A stretch of DNA of 21,891 nt, taken from the NCBI GenBank assembly GCA_002373085.1, contig DFJP01000015.1, positions 1 through 21,891 of the forward strand. Reading direction: 5' to 3'. A program made the translations under genes and the position numbers. Position 1 is the first letter of the stretch, and the number at the start of each line of letters is the position of its first letter. A model generated the notes under the pieces. That model did not search any database. It had not been told where the DNA came from and saw only the letters and a program-made list of their open reading frames with translations. Positions 6,665 through 17,664 of this stretch are shown one piece after another. This DNA is from Caryophanales bacterium UBA3668. GTDB taxonomy: Bacteria; Bacillota_I; Bacilli_A; RFN20; CAG-826.

Positions 6665-7114
6665 ATGGAACATTATGTATTTGACATATTTTCATGTGAC
6701 CAAATGAATGAATTTGGCCTTAAAATCGCGAAGAATGTTCCTAATGGAACAGTCATCGCTTTAGTCGGCGATTTAGGTGCTGGAAAAACTACTTTAGTGA
6801 GAGGAGTCGCTAGAGGACTCAATATCACCGAAGTTGTTCAATCTCCAACATTTAACATCATGAAACTATACCTTAAAGGCAATAGACCACTTATTCATAT
6901 TGATGCATATCGACTAGCGGATATCAACACCGATATTGGTCTAGACGAATATATTGGATATGAAACAGGTATTACAATGATCGAATGGCCTTTATTCATC
7001 AAAGATTTGCTACCAGAAAACACTCTTTGGATTGAGATAACTTCTATAGGAGAAACTTCTCGTCACATTGATGTTTATAGTAGTGATTCAAACTTAGTGG
7101 GAGGACTTAAATAA
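6665..7114 (+). CDS. tsaE: tRNA t6A biosynthesis ATPase TsaE
   Basis: Small ATPase that supports the TsaB-TsaD complex in forming N6-threonylcarbamoyladenosine at position 37 of ANN-decoding tRNAs. The 149-residue length is normal. Walker A GDLGAGKTT is at 35-43, SPTFNIMKLY follows in the switch region, IHIDAYRL carries the conserved Asp, and IEWP is the typical late motif. The stop codon overlaps the tsaB start as TAATG. The order tsaE-tsaB-rimI-tsaD matches the ydiBCDE cluster of B. subtilis. Confidence 0.96.
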   Translation: MEHYVFDIFSCDQMNEFGLKIAKNVPNGTVIALVGDLGAGKTTLVRGVARGLNITEVVQSPTFNIMKLYLKGNRPLIHIDAYRLADINTDIGLDEYIGYETGITMIEWPLFIKDLLPENTLWIEITSIGETSRHIDVYSSDSNLVGGLK

Positions 7115-7698
7115 TGGCAACTTTATTACTTGATAGTTCTAACACTTCATTATCCGTTGGATTTGAAAATAATGGGGTTCTTATAGGGTTTACAAGCTAC
7201 GAAGCATGGCAAGTTCAAAGCGAACACATGGTTCCTGAAATTGATAAACTCATGGAAAAATTAGGCCTTAGTAGAAAAGATATCACTAAAATTGTGACAT
7301 CTATTGGTCCTGGTTCATATACAGGTGTTCGTATTGCCCTTACGATTGCGAAAGTTACTTCGTTAGCGTGTAATGCACCTATATATACAGTTTCATCACT
7401 TAGAGTCCTTAAAGATAACGACAAACCATCTATCTGTGTCATTAACGCGAGAAGCAATAGAAGTTATTTTGGTGTCTACAAAGGTAATGAAATTATCATC
7501 AGTGACACGATTAAAACAAACGACGAAGTTAAAGAATATATCACTAATCACAAAGACTACTCAATTTGTGGTGATGCAAGGTATCTTGGATATGAGAATA
7601 ATGACACCAACATTTGTAAACAAATGGTGTCCTTATTAGGTGTGTTAGAAAAAGCACCAAACGATTTAGCGGTCAAACCGGTTTATATGAAAGATTAA
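7114..7698 (+). CDS. tsaB: tRNA t6A biosynthesis protein TsaB
   Basis: Non-catalytic ASKHA-fold partner of TsaD in the t6A complex. It starts MATLLLDSSNTSLSVG, the ASKHA phosphate-loop strand pair, and has the family's strongest block IGPGSYTGVRIAL at about 67-79. At 194 residues it is shorter than the usual ~230, mainly through a compact C-terminal half ending APNDLAVKPVYMKD. GGGAGG at 7099-7104 and the one-base overlap with tsaE support the start. rimI begins two bases after the stop. Confidence 0.95.
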   Translation: MATLLLDSSNTSLSVGFENNGVLIGFTSYEAWQVQSEHMVPEIDKLMEKLGLSRKDITKIVTSIGPGSYTGVRIALTIAKVTSLACNAPIYTVSSLRVLKDNDKPSICVINARSNRSYFGVYKGNEIIISDTIKTNDEVKEYITNHKDYSICGDARYLGYENNDTNICKQMVSLLGVLEKAPNDLAVKPVYMKD

Positions 7699-7700
7699 AT

Positions 7701-8174
7701 ATGAAATATTTAGATGTTGAAATTAGACCGATGTTAGACTCTGATCTTCCTCAAGTGATGGAAATTGAAAACCAATGTTTCCTTCATCCTTGGAAAGATA
7801 AAGATTTACTTTATGAATTACACGAAAACCCAGTGAGTAATGTCTGGGTTATTGAATACTCTAACGCTTCACTTGGCTTAAAATATGTCGTTGGCTTTGT
7901 TGATTATTGGGTGACATTTGATAGCGGCACGATTTGTCAAATCGCTGTTCATCCTGATATTCAAAGATCCGGTGTTGGTAGCCAACTCATGGAAGAAGTT
8001 ATTAAAGATGCTAGAGCAAAGAAAGTTAACACTCTTACGTTAGAAGTAAGAGAAAGCAATGAAAAAGCAATCAAGTTCTACACCAAGCATGGTTTTAAGA
8101 TTATCCTTAAAAAGCCACAATATTACAGCAATGGTGAAGACGCATTATATATGGTATTGGAGGTGAATAGATAA
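7701..8174 (+). CDS. rimI: Ribosomal protein bS18-alanine N-acetyltransferase-like GNAT protein RimI
   Basis: GNAT acetyltransferase of 157 residues. Motif A is IAVHPDIQRSGVGSQLM, with the acetyl-CoA pyrophosphate loop QRSGVG at 88-93. Motif B is LEVRESNEKAIKFYTKHGF, followed by the RimI-type ending YYSNGEDALYMVLEV. RimI proteins N-acetylate an N-terminal residue, classically of ribosomal protein S18. The gene's place between tsaB and tsaD is widely conserved in Bacilli and supports the name, though the actual target protein cannot be read here. The ATG has no clear Shine-Dalgarno sequence and lies two bases after the tsaB stop. Its stop overlaps the tsaD start as TAATG. Confidence 0.9.
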   Translation: MKYLDVEIRPMLDSDLPQVMEIENQCFLHPWKDKDLLYELHENPVSNVWVIEYSNASLGLKYVVGFVDYWVTFDSGTICQIAVHPDIQRSGVGSQLMEEVIKDARAKKVNTLTLEVRESNEKAIKFYTKHGFKIILKKPQYYSNGEDALYMVLEVNR

Positions 8175-9187
8175 TGGCAAAGATTCTTGCAATTGAAAGT
8201 AGCTGTGATGAAACGGCCGCTTCGGTTATTGATAATGGTAAGCTTTTGTCTAATATTGTCTCTACTCAAATAGATGTTCACCGTAAATACGGTGGAGTTA
8301 TGCCTGAAATCGCTAGTAGATTACACGCTGAAAACATTTCAGTAGTTATTAAAGAAGCGATGGAAGTAGCAAAGCTAAATTTCGAAGATTTAGACGCTGT
8401 AGCGGTCACTAGAGGGCCAGGATTAATTGGTGCTCTTCATGTTGGATTACAGGCTGCTAAAACTATAGCGATGCTATATAAGATTCCTCTTATTCCTGTT
8501 CATCACTTAGCAGGACATATCTACGCTAACGAATATGTTTCGGAATTTAAGTTCCCAATGCTAGCGGTAGTCGTTAGTGGTGGTAATACTGAACTCGTAC
8601 TTATGAGAGATCATTTAGACTTTGAAATTATCGCTAAAACTAGAGATGATGCGATTGGAGAATGCTACGACAAAGTCGCTAGAGTTCTTGGACTCCCTTA
8701 TCCAGGTGGTATTCCAATTGATAAACTAGCAAAAGTAGGAAAACATACTTACGATTTACCAACTCCTCTTAGAGGAGAACATACATTAGACTTATCTTAT
8801 TCAGGGTTGAAGACCAATGTTATTAATCTTGTTCATAACCTTGAACAAAAAGGTGAAAAAGTTAATGTCGAAGATATGTGTAAGTCTTTCCAAGATGTCG
8901 CTGTTGGTTTAGTAATTGACCGTACAATTAAGGTCATTAAAGACCATAAAGTTAACCAAGTTATTTTAGCGGGCGGTGTATCCGCTAACTCATATTTAAG
9001 AGAACAAATGACTCTTGAAATGAATAGACTAGGTGTTGAAATAAATATTCCACCTATGTGGTGCTGTACCGATAACGCAGCAATGATTGCCAAAGTTGCT
9101 GAGCGATTATACGACTTAAAGGTATTCGCACCACTCGATTTATCAGTGGACCCAAACTGGGAAATTGATGAATGGAATAAATTTTAA
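8174..9187 (+). CDS. tsaD: tRNA N6-adenosine threonylcarbamoyltransferase TsaD
   Basis: Catalytic subunit of t6A synthesis; it transfers the threonylcarbamoyl group from TC-AMP, made by TsaC elsewhere, to A37 of tRNA. The 337-residue length is typical. AIESSCDETAAS opens the ASKHA fold, HHLAGH at 110-115 holds the metal-binding histidines 111 and 115, GGNTELVLM and YDKVARVLGLPYPGG are intact, and CTDNAAMIA near the C terminus supplies the last metal-ligand Asp. GGAGGTG at 8159-8165 is the ribosome site. All expected motifs are present. Confidence 0.98.
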   Translation: MAKILAIESSCDETAASVIDNGKLLSNIVSTQIDVHRKYGGVMPEIASRLHAENISVVIKEAMEVAKLNFEDLDAVAVTRGPGLIGALHVGLQAAKTIAMLYKIPLIPVHHLAGHIYANEYVSEFKFPMLAVVVSGGNTELVLMRDHLDFEIIAKTRDDAIGECYDKVARVLGLPYPGGIPIDKLAKVGKHTYDLPTPLRGEHTLDLSYSGLKTNVINLVHNLEQKGEKVNVEDMCKSFQDVAVGLVIDRTIKVIKDHKVNQVILAGGVSANSYLREQMTLEMNRLGVEINIPPMWCCTDNAAMIAKVAERLYDLKVFAPLDLSVDPNWEIDEWNKF

Positions 9188-9214
9188 ATCTTTCTTAAAG
9201 ATTAAAACCAATAT

Positions 9215-9223
9215 TGATACAAT
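9215..9223 (+). promoter_or_regulatory. Extended -10 promoter element of asnS
   Basis: TGATACAAT (hexamer TACAAT, 9218-9223). A start near 9229-9230 would give a leader of about 14 bases beginning with the GAGAGGA ribosome site. The -35 position is not conserved. Confidence 0.5.
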
Positions 9224-9243
9224 TACTGAGAGGACATATGTCA

Positions 9244-10641
9244 ATGGAACAAGTTAAAACAACAAATTTTGAATTATATGACATCGTATTATTCGGTGAT
9301 CAAGAAGAAAAAGAAGCTTTACTAAATAATTCAGTTAATCTTCAAGGCTGGGTTAGAACTAATAGAAGTAATGGTCAAATTGGATTCATTGAATTCAATG
9401 ATGGAACCTATTTTAAAAATGTCCAACTCGTTTATTCCAAAGATAGCAAAGATTATGAATTACTCGCTTCGTTTAGAAATGGATGCGCGATTGAAGTAAC
9501 TGGCAAGGTAGTGGTTACTCCAGAAAACAAACAACCATTTGAAATTAATGTAACAGACGCAGTCTTGTTAGGAGATTGTGATGAAGACTACCCTCTTCAA
9601 AAGAAGAGACACTCATTTGAATTCTTAAGAGATATCGCTCACATTAGACCAAGAGGAAATACTTTCCAAGCTGTCTTTAGAGTGAGAAGTGTTCTTTCTT
9701 ACGCAATTCACCAATTCTTCCAAGAGAGAGGCTTTATTTACGTCCATACTCCAGAAATTACCACTAACGATGGTGAAGGAGCAGGAAACGTTTTTGATGT
9801 CACTACACACGACACCAAAGATCCATTCTCATTCTATGGTCGTAAAGTTAACTTAACTGTTACTGGCCAACTTCATGTTGAACCATTTGCTCTAGCATTT
9901 AGAGATGTTTATACCTTTGGTCCTGTGTTTAGAGCCGAACACTCTAACACAGTTAGACACGCTTCTGAATTCTGGATGATTGAACCTGAAATGGCGTTCA
10001 CTGATCTTAACGGCAACATGGAAGTCATTGAAGATTGCATTAAATACTGTATCGCTTATGTTAAAGAAGCATGTCCAGAAGAAATGAAGTTCTTCAACCA
10101 AATGATTGATAACACATTGCTTGAACGATTAGACCATGTTCTTAATTCTGAATTTAAGAAAATGAGCTACACAGAAGGTATTGAAATCCTCAAAAATGCT
10201 GTAAGAAATGGCGTAAAATTCGAAAACAGCAATATCGAATGGGGTATGGATTTACAATCTGAACACGAAAGATATTTAACAGAAAAAGTTGTTAATGGAC
10301 CACTTTTCTTAATTGATTATCCACGTGAAATCAAAGCCTTCTATATGAAAGTTAATCCAGACAATAAGACTGTTGCTGCATGTGACTTATTAGTTCCAGC
10401 AGTCGGCGAACTCGTTGGCGGATCACAAAGAGAAGAAAGATATGATGTTTTAAAAGCCAAGATGGATGAAATGGGTATCACTGAAGGATTAGAGTGGTAT
10501 TTAGACACCCGTCGTTATGGTGGATGTGTCCACTCCGGTTTTGGTATTGGCTTTGATAGATTATTAATGTATATCACCGGTATGCAAAACATCCGTGATG
10601 TTCAACCATATCCACGTACAAGCAACACAATTAAATATTAA
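9244..10641 (+). CDS. asnS: Asparaginyl-tRNA synthetase
   Basis: Class IIb synthetase charging tRNA-Asn with asparagine. From the ATG at 9244 the product has 465 residues. I prefer this start because GAGAGGA (9228-9234) is nine bases upstream; an in-frame ATG at 9238 is only three bases from it. The N-terminal OB-fold anticodon domain contains GWVRTNRSNGQIGFIEFNDG. Motif 2 is FRAEHSNTVRHASEFWMIEPE and motif 3 is GIGFDRLLMYITG, followed by the expected RDVQPYPRT end. An insertion-type KDPFSFYGRKVNLTVTGQLHVE precedes motif 2. It follows tsaD by about 55 bases and has its own extended -10. Confidence 0.95.
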   Translation: MEQVKTTNFELYDIVLFGDQEEKEALLNNSVNLQGWVRTNRSNGQIGFIEFNDGTYFKNVQLVYSKDSKDYELLASFRNGCAIEVTGKVVVTPENKQPFEINVTDAVLLGDCDEDYPLQKKRHSFEFLRDIAHIRPRGNTFQAVFRVRSVLSYAIHQFFQERGFIYVHTPEITTNDGEGAGNVFDVTTHDTKDPFSFYGRKVNLTVTGQLHVEPFALAFRDVYTFGPVFRAEHSNTVRHASEFWMIEPEMAFTDLNGNMEVIEDCIKYCIAYVKEACPEEMKFFNQMIDNTLLERLDHVLNSEFKKMSYTEGIEILKNAVRNGVKFENSNIEWGMDLQSEHERYLTEKVVNGPLFLIDYPREIKAFYMKVNPDNKTVAACDLLVPAVGELVGGSQREERYDVLKAKMDEMGITEGLEWYLDTRRYGGCVHSGFGIGFDRLLMYITGMQNIRDVQPYPRTSNTIKY

Positions 10642-10646
10642 TATTT

Positions 10647-10796
10647 ATGGATAGCAAAGAAGCACTAGCAATCGAGAAGAAAAAAAGAAAAGCAGTTGCG
10701 AAGAAACGCATCTGCTGGTTTTTGGGCGCTGTTGATTTAGCATTAGTGATTTATATTGCTATTCAAATTATTTTACTTCTTCAGTTAAGCAAGTAA
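10647..10796 (+). CDS. Possible 49-residue single-span membrane protein
   Basis: A short reading frame five bases after the asnS stop. The first 22 residues are Lys/Arg-rich (MDSKEALAIEKKKRKAVAKK); residues about 23-46 form one hydrophobic helix (WFLGAVDLALVIYIAIQ then LLLQ). The basic N terminus would stay in the cytoplasm. The junction with asnS, TAATATTTATGG, is identical to that between the 5107 and 6123 genes. No Shine-Dalgarno sequence. The Lys-rich codons coincide with a terminator for the opposing operon (10680-10716), so the frame could be incidental; the hydrophobic segment and the stop exactly touching the opposing stop argue for a real gene. I recognise no family. Confidence 0.5.
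   Translation: MDSKEALAIEKKKRKAVAKKRICWFLGAVDLALVIYIAIQIILLLQLSK
10680..10716 (-). terminator. Intrinsic terminator of the minus-strand membrane-protein operon
   Basis: Read on -, AGCAGATGCG (10716-10707) pairs with CGCAACTGCT (10700-10691) over ten positions with one A-A mismatch and a 6-base loop. TTTCTTTTTTT follows. It is about 80 bases past the stop at 10797 and inside the 49-residue frame on +. Confidence 0.78.
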
Positions 10797-11471
10797 TTAT
10801 TCAGCACTTGATTCTTGTTGAACTGCTGTATCAGTTTTAGAAGCTTCGCTTTGGTTATAACCAGCGAGGCTTTTTTCATACACTTCTCTACTTCTCTTGT
10901 AGAGAAGGAATGTTCTCGCTAATAGGGACATAACTGAAATAAGATACCATGTACCACCAACAATGAAGCAAGGGCCAACAACGTATCCTGCCCACGCTTC
11001 TTTTACTAGATGTGGTGTGTTATCTAAAACGATGATTTGGAATCTAATAATATCGTATTGAGTGCCAGTGAATTCGCCACTTGCTTTCCATGTCCAGAAA
11101 AGAGTTCCAAATCCATCTACTGTTGAGAATGGATTATAGTTCCAATAATCATTAACTGCGTTATGAATAATTAAAACAACCACTCCAACAATAACGATTA
11201 GTAGAGGTATGTAGGCTTGTTTAAAGAATAAGGCCCAGTTCTTACTTCTACCATATTTCACAAGATGCTTACGGTCTGTAATTACTTTATTAACGACTAC
11301 GTCGTGAATAAGAGTGTCCATCTTCTTTGATTGCCATTTCATTATTCTAAATAACAAATAGCCAAGGAAACCAATTAAGACTAATAAAACAATGACAATA
11401 AGAAGGATAGAGAAGATTAATCTTTTATCGTTATCGGATAACGTTACTAAAGTAGGAATAAACATATTCAT
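10797..11471 (-). CDS. Membrane protein of unknown function
   Basis: A 224-residue protein of no family I recognise. I start it at the ATG at 11471, one base after the upstream gene's stop, with AGGAG about 12 bases back; the open frame extends to 11531 but would overlap the upstream gene. Hydrophobic helices lie at about 18-41, 87-106 and 161-190. A basic linker (42-80) follows the first, and a polar, probably extracytoplasmic stretch with aromatic residues (WNYNPFSTVDGFGTLFWTWK) follows the second. The C terminus (200-224) is polar, Ser/Gln/Glu-rich. The codons for residues about 200-211 also form the terminator of the opposite operon. Confidence 0.8.
   Translation of the reverse strand: MNMFIPTLVTLSDNDKRLIFSILLIVIVLLVLIGFLGYLLFRIMKWQSKKMDTLIHDVVVNKVITDRKHLVKYGRSKNWALFFKQAYIPLLIVIVGVVVLIIHNAVNDYWNYNPFSTVDGFGTLFWTWKASGEFTGTQYDIIRFQIIVLDNTPHLVKEAWAGYVVGPCFIVGGTWYLISVMSLLARTFLLYKRSREVYEKSLAGYNQSEASKTDTAVQQESSAE
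10841..10876 (+). terminator. Intrinsic terminator of the 5107-asnS operon, inside the minus-strand gene
   Basis: AAGCTTCGCT (10841-10850) pairs with AGCGAGGCTT (10863-10872), one T-G wobble, capped by a GGT/ACC helix after a TT bulge, followed by TTTT (the T run spans 10871-10876). This is the strongest hairpin in the window. It lies 45 bases past the stop at 10796. Confidence 0.85.
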
Positions 11472-11472
11472 A

Positions 11473-11901
11473 TTAGTATTCTTCTCCTTCCTCTGGTTCT
11501 GGTTCGACTGCCGGTTTAGCGTCTTCTTCAATTTCTTTTTCGACTTCAGGTTCAGCTTCTACTTCTTTTTTCTCTTCTTTATTAAACAAAGGAGAAGAAT
11601 AGCCTGCTCCATAAACAACTGAATCGGATGGATATAAACTTAATGGGTTCTCTTCTTTCTTTTCTTCTTTTTCTTCTTCCGTGAATTCATTTGCTTGCGC
11701 TTTTAACGCTTTTAATTCGATATCTTCTGGAAGGTCAGAGAAAAGAGTTCTTCCTGTGAAGAAGAGGAAGATTAATTTAAAAAATTGGAAAATAAAAACA
11801 ACGAGCCCAAATACTGCATATAATGCAATAGCAATAATTAGACCAGGGAACGCAAAGAAATAGCCGATGCCTTTACCAATGTTTTTAAATAGTGAACTCA
11901 T
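11473..11901 (-). CDS. Small membrane protein with long acidic tail, unknown function
   Basis: A 142-residue protein. Residues about 11-50 are almost entirely hydrophobic and aromatic (GIGYFFAFPGLIIAIALYAV then FGLVVFIFQFF), enough for a hairpin of two helices. Residues 59-142 are very rich in Glu and Lys with Pro-Glu-Val repeats (EVEAEPEVEKEIEEDAKPAV), likely disordered. No enzyme motif. It is the middle gene of a three-gene minus-strand operon; the upstream stop is 12 bases away. ATG at 11901 lacks a Shine-Dalgarno sequence; TATACA lies five bases before it (11912-11907), so an internal leaderless promoter is possible but weak. Confidence 0.75.
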   Translation of the reverse strand: MSSLFKNIGKGIGYFFAFPGLIIAIALYAVFGLVVFIFQFFKLIFLFFTGRTLFSDLPEDIELKALKAQANEFTEEEKEEKKEENPLSLYPSDSVVYGAGYSSPLFNKEEKKEVEAEPEVEKEIEEDAKPAVEPEPEEGEEY

Positions 11902-11913
11902 AATCTTGTATAA

Positions 11914-12828
11914 CTATTGTATATGTTCTACTTTCGGTTTGAAACAATAATTGACGATAAAATCTATTATTGTTGTAAAAGCAAAGAAAACATATAGAAG
12001 AACTAACTGATTTGGTGCTTGAACGTACTTTGTTAAAAATGCGAATAAGAAGATAGACGCAAATAATGAAACACCAAGGAGAACATAGATCCATGGCTTA
12101 ATTTTCATTACTAATTCGATTAATTCAAAGAAGATAATTGGAAGAATAATTAGAGTAAAAATAGTGGCCCAATTTGGGAAGAATAGAGCACTAAAAAGAG
12201 TGAGCAAACCAAAGACTAAAACCACTAAATAAAGAATAAATCTATTTTCACATTTAAGGTTAATTTCAATTCCGATTCTATTAACTTCATATCTCACGAG
12301 TATATAAGTAAGCAAAACTTGGATTTGAGCGATGATATAGATGAAAATATTCGTCAAAACTCCCTTAAATTCAAAGTAGCTAAGTCCTACTAAGTTATAA
12401 ATTGAATCAAAGAAATTAACGTGAGTAATGAGATTATCTAAAACATAGAAGGTTAAATATGTCAATAGGTATTGAACGATAGAATTAATTACTAAAATAT
12501 AAATTGCGGAGATGCCTTTTTCAATTAACAAACCAAAGATAAAACCGGTTATAAGAGAAGGTAATACATAGATGAATGTATCAAATACTGAAAAGCCAGA
12601 TGTTACCGCAAAAGTAAGAGCAAGAGTGGTCACAAAGTAGACTGGGAAATATGCTTTTTTACAATAGATTGTGACGATGACACTTGTTAATGGAAGAATG
12701 AACACTAATAAGATGAATAGAATTGGGAGAAAACTTGAAATCAAAACAAAGACAACATTAACTGCTGCCATAATTCCAATATATGAAATGTTTTGAACTG
12801 GAGTTTCTCTTTTCTTTAAGAAATTCAT
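11914..12828 (-). CDS. Polytopic membrane protein, unknown function (S-component or DUF2232-like)
   Basis: A 304-residue integral membrane protein with about eight or nine hydrophobic segments over the whole length and basic ends. The N-terminal part (ISYIGIMAAVNVVFVLISSF, then LPLTSVIVTIYCKKAYFPVY and SLITGFIFGLLIEKG) resembles the small-molecule-binding S components of ECF transporters and the YybS/DUF2232 group, but I cannot place it firmly. It heads a three-gene operon with 11473 and 10797. ATG at 12828 has no Shine-Dalgarno sequence; an extended -10 lies six bases before it. Stop is TAG. Confidence 0.8.
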   Translation of the reverse strand: MNFLKKRETPVQNISYIGIMAAVNVVFVLISSFLPILFILLVFILPLTSVIVTIYCKKAYFPVYFVTTLALTFAVTSGFSVFDTFIYVLPSLITGFIFGLLIEKGISAIYILVINSIVQYLLTYLTFYVLDNLITHVNFFDSIYNLVGLSYFEFKGVLTNIFIYIIAQIQVLLTYILVRYEVNRIGIEINLKCENRFILYLVVLVFGLLTLFSALFFPNWATIFTLIILPIIFFELIELVMKIKPWIYVLLGVSLFASIFLFAFLTKYVQAPNQLVLLYVFFAFTTIIDFIVNYCFKPKVEHIQ

Positions 12829-12834
12829 ACAACA

Positions 12835-12843
12835 ATGATAACA
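12835..12843 (-). promoter_or_regulatory. Extended -10 element of the 12828 operon (leaderless)
   Basis: Read on -, TGTTATCAT (12843-12835), then six bases (TGTTGT), then ATG. No convincing -35. Confidence 0.58.
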
Positions 12844-12877
12844 AATTTATAGAAAATTTTTAAAAAATTCCAAAAAT

Positions 12878-12904
12878 CTCCTTCTTATTAATAATGAGGG
12901 GGGG
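12878..12904 (+). promoter_or_regulatory. G-run ribosome site with possible sequestering hairpin
   Basis: GAGGGGGGG (seven G at 12898-12904) is the only possible Shine-Dalgarno sequence for the ATG at 12908. Upstream CTCCT (12878-12882) can pair with AGGGG (12897-12901) around a 2x2 internal loop and a TTA/TAA helix, which would hide the ribosome site. Confidence 0.45.
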
Positions 12905-12907
12905 TTT

Positions 12908-13339
12908 ATGAAGCTGCTGCTTTTATTTACTTTACTTATATCAGGGTGTTCCAATACGCACGCTAACATAATTTCAAAAGAATATGATTACTCGGATGTA
13001 ACTACGCATATAGATTGGATAGGTGTGTTTTCGCAGACTGGAGATTTGTACTTTGTTTATTTCTATTCTCTTACATGTGGCCACTGTAAAGAGATTAAAC
13101 AGGAAGTGCTGTCATATTATTTTTCATCAAACGAGACAATCTATTTTGTCCAAGCAGATGAAAATACGGTTTATGGAAGCTCGGGAGAACTTATTGGAGT
13201 AAGTGATGTCTCTAATCTTTTTATTTATGGAACTCCATTTTTAATCAAGTTAGAGAATTGCGTTATAGTTGAGTACTATGGTGGCGAAAAAGAGATTAGA
13301 GAATACATAAATAAAAATAGTCGAAATCAAATTGAATAG
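12908..13339 (+). CDS. Thioredoxin-like lipoprotein
   Basis: A 143-residue secreted lipoprotein. A short hydrophobic signal (KLLLLFTLLISG) ends in the lipobox LISGC, giving lipidated Cys14 after signal peptidase II cleavage. Residues about 47-135 fit a thioredoxin fold: strand LYFVYFYS, then CGHC at 57-60 as the redox CxxC, and the cis-proline loop YGTPF at 108-111 with Pro110. It probably acts as an extracytoplasmic thiol-disulfide oxidoreductase; the direction (oxidase, reductase or isomerase) and partner are not evident. The signal has only one positive residue. The ribosome site is a run of seven G. Confidence 0.85.
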   Translation: MKLLLLFTLLISGCSNTHANIISKEYDYSDVTTHIDWIGVFSQTGDLYFVYFYSLTCGHCKEIKQEVLSYYFSSNETIYFVQADENTVYGSSGELIGVSDVSNLFIYGTPFLIKLENCVIVEYYGGEKEIREYINKNSRNQIE

Positions 13340-13360
13340 ACTCTATATATGTGTTAGTAT
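13332..13360 (+). promoter_or_regulatory. Promoter of pcrA (leaderless)
   Basis: -35 TTGAAT (13332-13337), 17-bp spacer ending TGT, -10 TAGTAT (13355-13360), then six bases (ATTGCT) before the ATG at 13367. The -35 overlaps the stop codon of the preceding lipoprotein gene. Confidence 0.72.
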
Positions 13361-13366
13361 ATTGCT

Positions 13367-17580
<4,214 letters not shown>

Positions 17581-17591
17581 AACTTAAGACT

Positions 17592-17630
17592 AAAAACACC
17601 AAAATCTTTGATTAAGGTGTTTTTTATTTT
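17592..17630 (+). terminator. Intrinsic terminator after ligA
   Basis: AAAAACACC (17592-17600) pairs with GGTGTTTTT (17616-17624), with an inner AATC/GATT helix and TTT loop, followed by TTATTTT. It begins 12 bases past the ligA stop. Confidence 0.88.
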
Positions 17631-17647
17631 ATAAAAATGCATACATG

Positions 17648-17656
17648 TGCTAAATT
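17648..17656 (+). promoter_or_regulatory. Extended -10 element of the gatCAB-galE operon
   Basis: TGCTAAATT, eight bases before the gatC ATG at 17665, downstream of the ligA terminator. No Shine-Dalgarno sequence between. TTTATA at 17628-17633 is a weak -35 with 17-bp spacing. Confidence 0.45.
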
Positions 17657-17664
17657 TAACATGC

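Noticed and set aside
9187..9203. AATCTTT-CTT-AAAGATT hairpin after tsaD as a terminator
   Set aside because: All but two of the seven pairs are A-T and no T-run follows.
9214..9243. TTG start for asnS at 9214 or ATG at 9238
   Set aside because: TTG lies within the -10 element and upstream of the ribosome site; 9238 is only three bases from it.
11472..11531. Longer N terminus for the 10797 gene beginning MKKTLNRQSNQ
   Set aside because: It overlaps the upstream gene in another frame and is of low complexity; ATG at 11471 fits the operon layout.
11473..12094. Plus-strand and antisense frames with Phe-rich or Lys-rich translations opposite the membrane genes
   Set aside because: They are shadows of the Glu-rich and hydrophobic coding sequence on the other strand and have no start signals.
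17647..17664. GTG start for gatC
   Set aside because: Overlaps the extended -10 and adds residues not found in GatC proteins.
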